DNA of 64,000 nucleotides from positions 245,658-309,657 of the forward strand of contig NZ_PPQE01000025.1 in the NCBI RefSeq assembly GCF_002901845.1, in the 5' to 3' direction. Positions 1 through 8,864 of this stretch are shown in pieces. The DNA comes from Staphylococcus hominis subsp. hominis. GTDB lineage: Bacteria; Bacillota; Bacilli; Staphylococcales; Staphylococcaceae. Under the pieces are notes generated by a model. That model was not told where the DNA came from, did no database searches, and saw only the letters and a list, made by a program, of their open reading frames with translations. Position 1 is the stretch's first letter, and the number at the start of each line of letters is the position of its first letter. Position numbers and translations under genes: made by a program.

Positions 1-292
1 TGAAGGACTTATTCATATTTCAGAGATTATGGATGATTACGTCCATAATCTAAAAAAATTTCTATCAGAAGGTCAAATTGTAAAAGCTAAAATTCTTTCT
101 ATAGACGATGAAGGAAAGCTTAATTTGTCACTTAAAGATAATGATTACTTTAAGAATTATGAACGAAAAAAAGAAAAACAGTCTGTATTAGATGAAATTA
201 AAGAGACAGAAAAGTATGGGTTTCAAACGCTTGAAGAACGCCTACCGGTCTGGATTAAGCAGTCTAAACGTGCAATTCGTAATAATAATTGA
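1..292 (+). CDS. S1-domain RNA-binding protein (CvfD/general stress protein 13 type), 3' part
   Basis: The gene enters from the left edge; the frame is open from base 2 and ends at the TAA at 290-292, so about 96 C-terminal residues are visible. The first residues (EGLIHISEI) followed by GQIVKAKILSIDDEGKLNLSLK are the second half of an S1 OB-fold, with the usual strand pattern of an RNA-binding S1 domain. The tail is charged and ends in a basic stretch. In staphylococci a short S1 protein related to B. subtilis YugI/GSP13 sits directly before the flavin oxidoreductase found next here, and such proteins associate with ribosomes or RNA. A hairpin terminator follows immediately. Identity as a YugI/CvfD-type protein is inference from the partial domain and gene order. 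Confidence 0.8.
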   Translation, partial: EGLIHISEIMDDYVHNLKKFLSEGQIVKAKILSIDDEGKLNLSLKDNDYFKNYERKKEKQSVLDEIKETEKYGFQTLEERLPVWIKQSKRAIRNNN

Positions 293-310
293 ATGACTGT
301 TAACACGTTA

Positions 311-340
311 AAACGTTACTTTTTTAAGTAACGTTTTTTA
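311..340 (+). terminator. Rho-independent terminator after the S1-domain gene
   Basis: A perfect 9-bp stem (AAACGTTAC at 311-319 and GTAACGTTT at 328-336) closes an 8-nt loop and runs into a T tract, 20 bases after the stop codon. Confidence 0.85.
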
Positions 341-466
341 TTATGTTAATATATTACCAAATATAAAAAGATGATTAATGCATATAAGCATAAAAGTAGA
401 GACGTAAAAATGTTCATGTTATAGTTTGAAAATAATAAAACTAAAAGATTTAGAAAGGAATTACTT

Positions 467-1594
467 ATGAATAATAAATATAAAAAATTATTTGAAGCTG
501 TTACATTACCAAACGGTGTATCATTAAGAAATCGCTTTGTACTTGCACCTTTAACACATACATCATCAAATGATGATGGTACCATTTCAGATGTCGAAAT
601 TTCTTACATTGAGAAACGTGCCAAAGATGTAGGTCTTGCAATTAATGCTGCAAGTAATGTAAATGATATTGGTAAAGCCTTCCCAGGCCAACCCTCTGTC
701 GCACACGATTCAGATATCCAAGGTTTAAAACGCTTAGCGACAGCAATGAAGAAAAATGGCGCAAAAGCATTAGTCCAAATTCATCATGGTGGTGCACAAG
801 CTTTACCTGAATTGACTCCTAATGGAGATGTTGTGGCACCAAGTCCCGTTTCAATGAAAAGTTTTGGTCAACAACAGGAACATCATGCGAGAGAAATCAC
901 TACTGAAGAAATCGAACAAACAATTAAAGATTTCGGTGAAGCTACACGCCGTGCCATTGAAGCTGGGTTTGACGGCGTAGAAATACATGGAGCGAACCAT
1001 TACTTAATTCATCAATTCTTCTCTCCATACTATAATCGTCGTGAAGATGAATGGGGAGACCATTTAAAATTCCCACTTGCAGTGATTGATGAAGTATTAA
1101 AAGTTAAGGAAACTTATGCAAATAAAGATTTTATTGTAGGTTATAGATTATCACCAGAAGAAGCAGAATCGCCTGGTATTTCAATGGAACACACAGAAAA
1201 ATTAATTAAAACAATTACGAAAAAAGCGATTGATTATGTTCATATTTCAATTATGGATATTCATTCACAAACACGTGAGGGTAAATATGAAGGAGAAGAA
1301 CGTCTAAAACTTATCCATCAATGGGTAGATGGACGTATACCAGTCATTGGTATAGGTTCTGTATTTAGTGCTGATGATGCTTTAGATGCAGTAGAATCGA
1401 CAGGTATTGAACTCGTAGCATTAGGTCGTGGCATTCTTCTAGATTATAACTTTGTCAATAAAATTGAAGAGGGTAAAGAAGAGGAAATCATCTCATACTT
1501 TGATCCAAATCGTGAAGATAAACATGCGTTACCACCAAATTTATGGGAACAATTTAATAAAGGATTTTATCCGTTACCTCGTAAAGATAAATAA
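467..1594 (+). CDS. ofrA: NADH-dependent flavin oxidoreductase, old yellow enzyme family (OfrA)
   Basis: This 375-residue protein is an FMN-dependent TIM-barrel oxidoreductase of the old yellow enzyme family. Visible hallmarks are the N-terminal LRNRFVLAPLTHT, the substrate-binding HGANH motif (H174, N177), the IHQFFSPYYNRREDEWGD segment, and the C-terminal phosphate-binding VALGRGILLD. The family reduces electron-poor alkenes with NAD(P)H. The S. aureus orthologue in the same position before rocD is OfrA, reported to help survive reactive electrophiles and hypochlorite. The start is supported by AGAAAGGAA 8 bases ahead of the ATG. It appears monocistronic, flanked by terminators on both sides. 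The substrate in vivo is not evident from sequence. Confidence 0.9.
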   Translation: MNNKYKKLFEAVTLPNGVSLRNRFVLAPLTHTSSNDDGTISDVEISYIEKRAKDVGLAINAASNVNDIGKAFPGQPSVAHDSDIQGLKRLATAMKKNGAKALVQIHHGGAQALPELTPNGDVVAPSPVSMKSFGQQQEHHAREITTEEIEQTIKDFGEATRRAIEAGFDGVEIHGANHYLIHQFFSPYYNRREDEWGDHLKFPLAVIDEVLKVKETYANKDFIVGYRLSPEEAESPGISMEHTEKLIKTITKKAIDYVHISIMDIHSQTREGKYEGEERLKLIHQWVDGRIPVIGIGSVFSADDALDAVESTGIELVALGRGILLDYNFVNKIEEGKEEEIISYFDPNREDKHALPPNLWEQFNKGFYPLPRKDK

Positions 1595-1616
1595 TTAATA
1601 AAATATGAAATAGTTT

Positions 1617-1663
1617 GGTAGTGAGACAGAATTCATTATGAATTTTGTCCACTACCTTTTTTT
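1617..1663 (+). terminator. Terminator after ofrA
   Basis: A long hairpin: GGTAGTG (1617-1623) pairs with CACTACC (1650-1656), the arms continue through GACA/TGTC and an inner GAATTC/GAATT stem, and seven T follow. This gag-aca-gaattc hairpin style is common in staphylococcal terminators. Confidence 0.85.
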
Positions 1664-1746
1664 ATTAAGAGAAAAAAGTTTATATCAAAATTTTAGATAA
1701 TAGAAATAATTTACTTGTAAAATGTCAAGGGGATATGTCATTATGT

Positions 1747-1761
1747 TTGTAAGGGCTTTCA
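1747..1761 (+). promoter_or_regulatory. Putative CcpA cre site upstream of rocD
   Basis: TTGTAAGGGCTTTCA matches the cre consensus WTGNAARCGNWWWCA at 14 of 15 positions (G instead of C at position 8). It lies about 100 bases before the rocD start. Its GGCTTTC also has a complementary GAAAGCC at 1805-1811, which could form a long-range hairpin. Carbon catabolite repression of rocD is described in S. aureus; binding here is inference. Confidence 0.6.
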
Positions 1762-1862
1762 TTTATGGAGTTAGAGAGAATTTAATATTTTAAAATAGAG
1801 TTTCGAAAGCCAGTAAATATAGTGATTAGTTTTAATATAACAATAAGCAAAGGGGAGATATT

Positions 1863-3053
1863 ATGACTAAATCTGAAAAAATTATTGAACTAACAAACCA
1901 TTACGGTGCTCATAACTATGTGCCGCTACCAATTGTTGTTTCAGAAGCAGAGGGAATTTGGGTTACTGATCCAGAAGGTAATAAATATATAGATATGTTA
2001 TCGGCATATTCAGCAGTTAACCAAGGTCATCGTCATCCAAAAATTATTCAAGCATTAAAACATCAAGCTGATAGAGTGACACTTGTCTCTCGTGCTTTTC
2101 ATAGTGATAACTTAGGGGAATGGTACGAAAAAATTTGTAAATTAGCTGGTAAAGATAAAGCACTACCAATGAATACAGGTGCTGAAGCAGTTGAAACAGC
2201 ATTAAAAGCTGCGCGTCGTTGGGCCTATGACGTTAAAGGTATTGAACCAAATCAAGCTGAGATTATTGCATTTAATGGGAACTTCCATGGTCGTACAATG
2301 GCCCCTGTGTCTTTATCATCCGAAGCTGAATATCAACGTGGATATGGTCCTTTACTAGAGGGTTTTCGTAAAGTTGACTTTGGTAATGAAGCACAATTAA
2401 AAGAAGCAATTAATGAAAATACAGCAGCTGTTTTAGTTGAACCTATTCAAGGCGAAGCAGGTATTAATATTCCTCCAGAAGGTTATTTGAAAACCATTAG
2501 AGATTTATGTAATGAACATAATATTTTGTTTATCGCCGATGAAATTCAAGCTGGATTAGGACGATCTGGAAAATTATTTGCATGTGATTGGGATAATGTT
2601 AAACCAGATGTATATATTTTGGGTAAAGCACTTGGTGGAGGCGTCTTACCAATTTCAGTTGTATTAGCAGATAACGAGGTGCTTGATGTATTTACACCTG
2701 GTTCTCATGGTTCTACTTTTGGTGGCAATCCGCTTGCTTGTGCAGTGTCAATTGCGGCTTTAGATGTCATTATCGATGAAAATTTACCAGAACATTCAAA
2801 TGAACTAGGTGAATATTTTAAATCAGAATTACAAAAGATTAATCACCCTGCAATTAAAGAAGTTCGTGGACGCGGGTTATTCATTGGTATGGAATTACAC
2901 GAAAGTGCAAGACCATTTTGTGAAGCGTTGAAAGAAAAAGGTTTATTATGTAAAGAAACCCATGATACAGTAATTCGTTTTGCACCACCTTTGGTTATTA
3001 CTAAAGAAGAATTAGATGAAGCATTAAATCGAATTAGAAGTGTATTTAAGTAA
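1863..3053 (+). CDS. rocD: Ornithine aminotransferase
   Basis: This 396-residue PLP enzyme (class III aminotransferase, fold type I) interconverts ornithine plus 2-oxoglutarate with glutamate semialdehyde plus glutamate, in the arginine/proline/glutamate interconversion route. Family marks are the [15 protein letters not shown] start, the acidic PLP-ring motif [11 protein letters not shown], and the Schiff-base lysine in LGKALGGG at K255, then [10 protein letters not shown]. Length is that of the family. A strong AAAGGGGAG ribosome site precedes the ATG. Glutamate dehydrogenase follows about 100 bases later, so the two together turn ornithine into 2-oxoglutarate. The upstream cre-like site suggests glucose repression. 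Staphylococci carry rocD and argD-type paralogues; the position before gudB supports rocD. Confidence 0.95.
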   Translation: MTKSEKIIELTNHYGAHNYVPLPIVVSEAEGIWVTDPEGNKYIDMLSAYSAVNQGHRHPKIIQALKHQADRVTLVSRAFHSDNLGEWYEKICKLAGKDKALPMNTGAEAVETALKAARRWAYDVKGIEPNQAEIIAFNGNFHGRTMAPVSLSSEAEYQRGYGPLLEGFRKVDFGNEAQLKEAINENTAAVLVEPIQGEAGINIPPEGYLKTIRDLCNEHNILFIADEIQAGLGRSGKLFACDWDNVKPDVYILGKALGGGVLPISVVLADNEVLDVFTPGSHGSTFGGNPLACAVSIAALDVIIDENLPEHSNELGEYFKSELQKINHPAIKEVRGRGLFIGMELHESARPFCEALKEKGLLCKETHDTVIRFAPPLVITKEELDEALNRIRSVFK

Positions 3054-3084
3054 ATAGATATGACGTAATATGGCATGATTTAAT

Positions 3085-3132
3085 TTCTTTAAAAAGTATA
3101 GGCGTGTTACAATACTTATGAAAGCGAAAACA
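3085..3132 (+). promoter_or_regulatory. gudB promoter with a perfect cre (CcpA) site
   Basis: A -10 element TACAAT (3108-3113) with a weak -35 region near 3085-3090 is followed by ATGAAAGCGAAAACA at 3118-3132, which fits the cre consensus WTGNAARCGNWWWCA at all 15 positions. The cre overlaps the expected transcription start, a position where CcpA would block initiation. This agrees with the known glucose repression of gudB in S. aureus. Confidence 0.75.
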
Positions 3133-3160
3133 TTTGTGAAAAAAAGAGGCGAAAGTGATT

Positions 3161-4405
3161 ATGACTGAGAATAATAATTTAGTGACTTCTACACAAAGCA
3201 TCATTAAAGAAGCATTGCATAAATTGGGATTTGATGATGGTATGTATGATTTAATTAAAGAACCATTAAGATTCTTGCAAGTACGTATTCCAGTACGTAT
3301 GGACGATGGTACAGTTAAAACATTTACTGGATATCGTGCACAACATAATGACGCTGTAGGACCTACTAAAGGTGGCGTTCGTTTCCATCCTGATGTAGAT
3401 GAAGAAGAAGTCAAAGCTTTATCAATGTGGATGACCTTAAAATGTGGCATTGTCAACTTACCTTATGGTGGAGGTAAAGGTGGTATTGTATGTGATCCAC
3501 GTCAAATGAGTATTCATGAAGTAGAACGTTTATCACGAGGATATGTACGTGCGATTTCTCAATTTGTAGGACCAACTAAAGATATTCCTGCTCCAGATGT
3601 GTTTACAAATTCTCAAATTATGGCTTGGATGATGGATGAATATAGTGCTTTAGATAAGTTTAATTCTCCAGGTTTTATTACTGGTAAGCCAATTGTCTTA
3701 GGTGGCTCACAAGGACGTGATCGTTCTACTGCTCTTGGCGTAGTGATTGCTATTGAACAAGCTGCTAAGCGTAGAGGAAAAGAAATTAAAGGGTCACGTA
3801 TTGTGATTCAAGGCTTTGGGAACGCTGGAAGTTTCTTAGCTAAATTTTTAAATGATATAGGCGCTAAAGTAGTTGGAATTTCAGACGCGTATGGTGCATT
3901 ACATGATCCTAATGGCTTAGATATCGATTACTTACTAGATCGTCGTGATAGCTTTGGTACTGTAACTAACTTATTTGAAGATACAATTTCAAATAAAGAA
4001 TTATTCGAACTTGATTGTGATATTTTAGTACCGGCTGCAATTTCAAATCAAATCACAGAAGATAATGCACACGATATTAAAGCTGATATTGTTGTGGAAG
4101 CGGCAAATGGACCAACTACTCCAGAAGCTACACGTATTTTAACTGAACGTGATATTTTACTTGTACCAGATGTATTAGCAAGTGCAGGTGGCGTGACAGT
4201 GTCTTATTTTGAATGGGTACAAAACAACCAAGGTTATTACTGGTCAGAAGATGAAGTAAATAAAAAATTACGGGAAAAATTAATCGAGGCTTTTGATACT
4301 ATTTATGAATTAGCACAAAATAGAAAAATTGATATGAGATTGGCAGCTTATATCGTAGGAATTAAACGTACCGCTGAAGCAGCACGTTATCGTGGATGGG
4401 CGTAA
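3161..4405 (+). CDS. gudB: NAD-specific glutamate dehydrogenase
   Basis: GudB deaminates glutamate to 2-oxoglutarate, feeding amino-acid carbon into the citric acid cycle when glucose is absent. The protein (414 residues) shows the N-terminal glutamate-binding domain with the catalytic-lysine motifs KCGIVNLPYGGGKGG and GPTKDIPAPDVFTN, and a C-terminal Rossmann domain with the GFGNAG dinucleotide loop. I chose the ATG at 3161 because GAGG at 3146-3149 lies 11 bases ahead and the resulting MTENNNL start matches relatives; an in-frame GTG at 3155 would add two residues. It follows rocD on the same strand with its own promoter and cre site, and ends at a strong hairpin shared with convergent glpQ. 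Confidence 0.93.
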   Translation: MTENNNLVTSTQSIIKEALHKLGFDDGMYDLIKEPLRFLQVRIPVRMDDGTVKTFTGYRAQHNDAVGPTKGGVRFHPDVDEEEVKALSMWMTLKCGIVNLPYGGGKGGIVCDPRQMSIHEVERLSRGYVRAISQFVGPTKDIPAPDVFTNSQIMAWMMDEYSALDKFNSPGFITGKPIVLGGSQGRDRSTALGVVIAIEQAAKRRGKEIKGSRIVIQGFGNAGSFLAKFLNDIGAKVVGISDAYGALHDPNGLDIDYLLDRRDSFGTVTNLFEDTISNKELFELDCDILVPAAISNQITEDNAHDIKADIVVEAANGPTTPEATRILTERDILLVPDVLASAGGVTVSYFEWVQNNQGYYWSEDEVNKKLREKLIEAFDTIYELAQNRKIDMRLAAYIVGIKRTAEAARYRGWA

Positions 4406-4423
4406 ATATAACTATTAAAAATG

Positions 4424-4470
4424 AACCTCTCAATGATGAGAAATATATACTCGTCATTGAGAGGTTTTTA
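4424..4470. terminator. Bidirectional terminator between gudB and glpQ
   Basis: AACCTCTCAATGA (4424-4436) pairs perfectly with TCATTGAGAGGTT (4454-4466). T-rich sequence follows on the plus strand, and A-rich sequence precedes it so that the minus strand also has a U tract. Confidence 0.85.
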
Positions 4471-4480
4471 AGTAATAAAA

Positions 4481-5494
4481 TTACTCGTTTGGGATAGTAG
4501 CTTTATATTTATCAGCAAAATTTGTAAATAGACCGTCAACACCATATTGGTTTAAACGTTGCATATCTGTAGTTTTATCTACTGTATAAGGATGAATTAG
4601 GAAACCTAAATCTTTTAAATGCTTAGTGTTTTCAGCGTTTAAACTAGTATAATCTGGGCCGACACCTATGGCATATGAGTGAATATGTTGTAAATCCGCT
4701 TCACTTTGTTGTTGCAATTCATTTTTATCAAGTAATTGAATCAATGGTACGCTTGAATCTAATTGGTGCATTTTTTGTAAACTTTCTTCTGAGAAAGATT
4801 GAATTAATATATGTCCATGATTTAAAGAGTTACCAGTTAACATGTGATGTTTTTTTAACGTTTCAAGTAGTTGTTCTTCCATACCTGGATATACATTAGG
4901 ATTTTTAGTTTCAATATAATAATTAGCCTTTGTACCGTATCGAGATAAAATTTCATCTAGAGTAGGGACTTTAGCATTTTTATATTCTGGTTTCGCATAT
5001 TCAGGGTGAGCATTGTTAAACCATGACCCAGCATCTAGTTGTTTAAGTTGTGCGAGTGTATAGTCTTCGACACGACCTGTACCGGTTGTTGTACGATCAA
5101 CGGTTTCGTCATGCATTGCTACAAGTTGTCCATCTTTCGTACGTTGTAAGTCTAATTCAATATACGACGCCTCTAACTCATTATGACTTTTATCATATGC
5201 ATACAACGTATGTTCCGGTGCATAGCCACTTGCACCTCTATGAGCGATAGTCGTAAAACGTTCGCCAGTTAAGTTGGTCATCCAATTCGAATGATCTTGA
5301 TTACGATGTTTACTAATCGCTACTGACGTATATTTATTTTGTGATTGATTAAACTGTTGATGTGCTGTAGCAGAATTAGAAGCATTGCTATGGTTGTTAT
5401 GATTATTATTTGCTTCTACTGGATTATATAATGTTACTAAACCGATAGTGGCTATTGCTAAACTAGATATCATTGCTTTTTTAGAAACCTTCAA
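4481..5494 (-). CDS. glpQ: Secreted glycerophosphodiester phosphodiesterase
   Basis: GlpQ hydrolyses glycerophosphodiesters (headgroups of deacylated phospholipids) to glycerol-3-phosphate and an alcohol. The N-terminus is a signal peptide: basic KVSKK, a hydrophobic core, then a YNPVEA cleavage region, followed by a low-complexity Asn/His/Ser linker. The catalytic domain carries TIAHRGASGYAPEHT, LELDLQRTKDGQLVAMHDETVDRTT (active-site His pair and metal Glu/Asp), and ends with VDGLFTNFAD, all GDPD signatures. I prefer a TTG start at 5494: GAGAGG lies 9 bases ahead of it, whereas the ATG at 5503 directly abuts that same GAGAGG and would leave no spacer. A CodY-like palindrome with 13 of 15 matches lies upstream at 5564-5578. 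Confidence 0.88.
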   Translation of the reverse strand: MKVSKKAMISSLAIATIGLVTLYNPVEANNNHNNHSNASNSATAHQQFNQSQNKYTSVAISKHRNQDHSNWMTNLTGERFTTIAHRGASGYAPEHTLYAYDKSHNELEASYIELDLQRTKDGQLVAMHDETVDRTTTGTGRVEDYTLAQLKQLDAGSWFNNAHPEYAKPEYKNAKVPTLDEILSRYGTKANYYIETKNPNVYPGMEEQLLETLKKHHMLTGNSLNHGHILIQSFSEESLQKMHQLDSSVPLIQLLDKNELQQQSEADLQHIHSYAIGVGPDYTSLNAENTKHLKDLGFLIHPYTVDKTTDMQRLNQYGVDGLFTNFADKYKATIPNE

Positions 5495-5503
5495 AAAACT
5501 CAT

Positions 5504-5768
5504 CCTCTCAATTCAATTTAAAAATACATTAAAACTTTAGCAAAGAGAAGAAATTTTTAGAATAATTTTTTCAAAATTTTAGCAAAACTATTAATTTATT
5601 AACAATAAATATAGAGAAAGTTAAAATAATTAAATTAAATTTAACTAAAAATGAGTCTCGCCCAATTACTTTGTATGTATATGTAATTTTACAGTGAAAT
5701 ATTTAAAAAAATAAGGCACTTTCGTATAATTTAATAAACAACACTAAACTAAATTAACGAAGTACCTT
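5504..5768. other. Noncoding stretch ahead of the IS relic
   Basis: AT-rich sequence containing the glpQ promoter region and the CodY-like box AATTTTTTCAAAATT (5564-5578; 13 of 15 to AATTTTCWGAAAATT). At its right end AAGGCACTTTCGT (5713-5725) and ACGAAGTACCTT (5757-5768) form an imperfect inverted repeat that abuts the transposase relic and probably belongs to the insertion-sequence end. I see no coding capacity. Confidence 0.6.
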
Positions 5769-5952
5769 ATGTATAAAAATTCTAACATGACTTAACTGAC
5801 TCTACGAAAGGAAACTTCAGTACTTATTCTCACAAATGATGTGATCTTCACAAAATCAAACCCCTTCTTATAAAACGATTAAGCGATTTAGAGTTAATCC
5901 TCAAGTAGATGCTTTATTAGAATCTTTATTTATTCGATTCATAGTCATTTAA
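5769..5952 (+). pseudogene. Remnant of an IS1272-type (IS1182 family) transposase gene
   Basis: Reading from the ATG at 5769 gives MYKNSNMT, an in-frame stop, then LTLRKETSVLILTNDV: this is the N-terminus of the IS1272 transposase as I remember it (MYKN-NMTQLTLP-ETSVLIP-ND). From 5848 in another frame the sequence reads SQNQTPSYKTIKRFRVNPQ and VDALLESLFIRF before a stop at 5950-5952, a later segment of the same protein. Tens of codons between the two parts and all of the DDE catalytic domain are gone. The gene is dead through a stop, a frameshifting deletion and truncation. The copy sits between glpQ and argH, tail to nothing functional. Confidence 0.8.
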
Positions 5953-5964
5953 TAATAGTATTCA

Positions 5965-7344
5965 TTATTGTTTTAAAATATTTTCTGCAACGTTCAATTG
6001 ATGACGCACAGCATCTTGGCCTGTAGAACCATAACTTTTTCTTCTATTTAAACAATTTTCTGGTTTTAAGTAATCATATACATCTTCTTCGATTTTATCA
6101 TTTAATTCTTGATAACGTTCAAATGGTACATCTAATAAATAGATGCCTTGTTGAATACATTCAAAGACAATTTTTCCTACAATTTCATGTGCTGTTCTAA
6201 ACGGTACATTTTTATCTACTAAATAATCTGCAAGTTCTGTTGCGTTAGAGAAATCTTGATGCACTGTTTCATTTAAACGATTTGTATTAACCGTTAACGT
6301 ATTAAGCATGCCCTCAAAAATACGTAAAGAACCTTTAATCGTACGAACAGAATCAAATAAACCTTCTTTATCCTCTTGTAAGTCTTTATTATATGCAAGA
6401 GGCAAGCCTTTCAATGTGACAAGCATACTCATTAAATGTCCTGTCGTACGTCCAACTTTACCACGAATGAGTTCAGCCATATCTGGATTTTTCTTTTGAG
6501 GCATAATAGATGAACCAGTAGAAAATGCATCAGATAGTGTAATAAATTTCGCTTCATCCGTAGACCAAAAAATAATTTCTTCTGCAAAACGTGATAGGTG
6601 AGTCATTGTTAATGATATATTATGCAATGTTTCAATAATGTAATCACGATCACTCACTGCATCAAGACTATTTTCATAAATATATTCAAAACCAAGTAAT
6701 TCTTGAGTTTCATGTCTATCGATAGGATGTGTAGTGCCACTCAATGCTGCAGCGCCAAGAGGAGATATATCAATACGTTTTAAACTATCTGCAAAACGTG
6801 TATAGTCTCTTTCCAACATCCAAAAATATGTCATAATGTGATGAGCGAAAGAAATAGGTTGAGCACGTTGTAAGTGCGTATAACCTGGCATAATCGTTTC
6901 TACGTGAGATTTTGCTAGAGTTAAAATAGACTCTTGGAATGAACGAATAAGTGCTTGAATCTCAATGACCTGTTTTTTTACATAGAGATGTAAGTCTGTT
7001 GCTACTTGATCATTTCTGCTACGACCTGTGTGTAACTTGCCACCTGGATCTCCAATGCGTTGTATCAGTTCGTGTTCGATATTTAAATGTATATCTTCTA
7101 AAGCATGTTTAAATTCAATATTATGGTTATGAAAATCTGCCTGTATATCTTTCAAACCTTTTACGATGGCATTTTTTTCTTCTTCAGAAATAATGTTTTG
7201 GTGTGCAAGCATTGTTGCATGTGCAATACTACCTTGAATATCCTCATCTAAAAGCGTTTGGTCAAAGTCAATAGAAGCATTAAACGCATCTACCCACTCT
7301 TCAGGTTGTTGTTGAAAACGACCTCCCCATGCTTTATTACTCAT
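5965..7344 (-). CDS. argH: Argininosuccinate lyase
   Basis: ArgH splits argininosuccinate into arginine and fumarate, the last step of arginine synthesis. The 459-residue protein starts [10 protein letters not shown], typical of the family, has the TGRSRNDQV substrate loop near residue 110, and the fumarase/aspartase superfamily signature [12 protein letters not shown] near residue 280 with the catalytic serine. The start at 7344 is fixed by GGAGG 8 bases upstream; an earlier in-frame ATG at 7371 lacks one. Its first eight bases, ATGAGTAA, overlap the end of argG, so the two genes are translationally coupled. Downstream lies only a weak hairpin and the IS1272 relic. Confidence 0.95.
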   Translation of the reverse strand: MSNKAWGGRFQQQPEEWVDAFNASIDFDQTLLDEDIQGSIAHATMLAHQNIISEEEKNAIVKGLKDIQADFHNHNIEFKHALEDIHLNIEHELIQRIGDPGGKLHTGRSRNDQVATDLHLYVKKQVIEIQALIRSFQESILTLAKSHVETIMPGYTHLQRAQPISFAHHIMTYFWMLERDYTRFADSLKRIDISPLGAAALSGTTHPIDRHETQELLGFEYIYENSLDAVSDRDYIIETLHNISLTMTHLSRFAEEIIFWSTDEAKFITLSDAFSTGSSIMPQKKNPDMAELIRGKVGRTTGHLMSMLVTLKGLPLAYNKDLQEDKEGLFDSVRTIKGSLRIFEGMLNTLTVNTNRLNETVHQDFSNATELADYLVDKNVPFRTAHEIVGKIVFECIQQGIYLLDVPFERYQELNDKIEEDVYDYLKPENCLNRRKSYGSTGQDAVRHQLNVAENILKQ

Positions 7345-8539
7345 TACTATAACCTCCATGTAAATAAGCATTTACTTGTGTTGGCAGTCCATAAATATCA
7401 ATAAAGCCGACTGCAGCTGATTGATCAAAAGCATCTTCTTTAGTATAAGTTGCTAACTTTTCATCATAAAGTGTATAAGGCGATTTTCTACCATTAACAA
7501 TAGCATTACCTTTAAATAATTTAACTCTGACATCTCCTTCAACATAGTGTTGAGTGCTATCGATAAATTGCTTTAGACTGTCTGTTAAAGGTGAGAACCA
7601 TAAACCATTATATGTTTGTTCAGCAAATTGTTTTTCAATGACTGGTTTAAAATGCGCCACATCTTTAGTTAATGTTAATGTTTCTAAAGATTTATGAGCT
7701 TTTAATATAACTTCAGCACCTGGTGTTTCATATACTTCACGTGATTTTATACCAACTAAACGATTCTCTACGTGATCGATACGTCCGATACCATGTTTAC
7801 CAGCTAAATCATTTAATGTTAGAATTAGCTGATCTAAATCATAGTCTTTATGGTTAAGTTGAACAGGAACACCATTTTTAAATGATAAGATAATTTCATC
7901 TGGTGTATCTGGTGTATCCTCTAATTCAGCAGTTAAATCATATGCATCTTTCGGTGGAGCAGCATAGGGATCTTCTAAAATACCACATTCATTTGCACGA
8001 CCCCATAAATTTTGATCGATTGAATAAGGTGAATCATGATTAATACTTACAGGAATACCATGTTTGATTGCATAGTCGATTTCTTCTTCACGACTCCAGC
8101 CCCACTCTCTAACAGGAGCAAATGTTTTCAAATTAGGGTTAAGTGCTTTAATTGCTACTTCAAAACGTACTTGATCATTACCTTTACCAGTACAACCATG
8201 TGCAATACCGATTGACTTTGTTTGTTCAGCAATTTCTACTAATTTCTTCGCTATTAAGGGTCTTGAAAGCGCAGATACTAAAGGATAACTATTTTCATAC
8301 ATTAAATTTCCTTTTATTGCATAACTTACATAATCTTCACTAAATTCCTTAGTTGCATCAATAATATGACATTCGACGGCGCCCATGTCTAATGCTTTAG
8401 AATAAACAACATCTAAATCTTTACCTTCGCCAACATCTAAACATACTGCCACTACGTCATACCCTTTATCTATAAGCCATTTAACAGCTACACTAGTATC
8501 TAATCCACCTGAATAAGCTAAAACAATTTTATCTTTCAT
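7337..8539 (-). CDS. argG: Argininosuccinate synthase
   Basis: ArgG ligates citrulline and aspartate with ATP to form argininosuccinate. The 400-residue protein begins [18 protein letters not shown], whose SGGLDTS is the PP-loop that binds pyrophosphate, and has the family segments [13 protein letters not shown] and [20 protein letters not shown] five bases ahead supports the start. It is the first gene of an argG-argH operon on the minus strand, divergent from pgi. In S. aureus argGH expression is low in glucose through CcpA; no clear cre is visible here, but the upstream region has several TGAAT/ATTCA half-sites that could bind an ArgR-type repressor. Confidence 0.95.
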   Translation of the reverse strand: MKDKIVLAYSGGLDTSVAVKWLIDKGYDVVAVCLDVGEGKDLDVVYSKALDMGAVECHIIDATKEFSEDYVSYAIKGNLMYENSYPLVSALSRPLIAKKLVEIAEQTKSIGIAHGCTGKGNDQVRFEVAIKALNPNLKTFAPVREWGWSREEEIDYAIKHGIPVSINHDSPYSIDQNLWGRANECGILEDPYAAPPKDAYDLTAELEDTPDTPDEIILSFKNGVPVQLNHKDYDLDQLILTLNDLAGKHGIGRIDHVENRLVGIKSREVYETPGAEVILKAHKSLETLTLTKDVAHFKPVIEKQFAEQTYNGLWFSPLTDSLKQFIDSTQHYVEGDVRVKLFKGNAIVNGRKSPYTLYDEKLATYTKEDAFDQSAAVGFIDIYGLPTQVNAYLHGGYSNE

Positions 8540-8864
8540 ATTGTCACCTCTAAGTTTTCTGAAAATTGATATAATTCTATACTAACAGATTTATTATGAA
8601 AATAAAACCATTTTTTTACATATTTATACAAAATAAAGATAATTGAAATATTATTAATCATCTATTGTTATTTCTATATTCATTGAATATTACTACAACT
8701 AAAGAGTTGATTGCTATTTCAATTGTGTATTCATTACAAGGTAAAGTAATTCAATGATTCTAAAAAAAAACAGACTATTTTTTGAATAATTGAACTTGTT
8801 CATTGAATAGATAACTTAAAGTTAGTAAAATGAAACTAATTCATAAACATTGGAGGATCTATAA
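8540..8864. promoter_or_regulatory. Divergent argGH/pgi control region with TTCA/TGAA half-sites
   Basis: No gene is present. The region includes the perfect 7+1+7 palindrome ATATTCATTGAATAT at 8676-8690 and further TATTCATT, TTCAATGATT and TTCATTGAATAG copies at about 8729, 8750 and 8799. Such half-sites resemble those of ArgR/AhrC boxes (TGAAT...ATTCA), although in the palindrome the halves are in the opposite order. Function is inference. Confidence 0.4.

Noticed and set aside
346..585. Minus-strand open frame overlapping the start of ofrA
   Set aside because: It has no ribosome site, covers the ofrA start and promoter region, and its protein looks like a reverse translation of AT-rich sequence.
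3046..3456. Minus-strand frame of 136 codons within gudB
   Set aside because: It is antisense to the conserved gudB N-terminal domain and has no recognisable domain or ribosome site.
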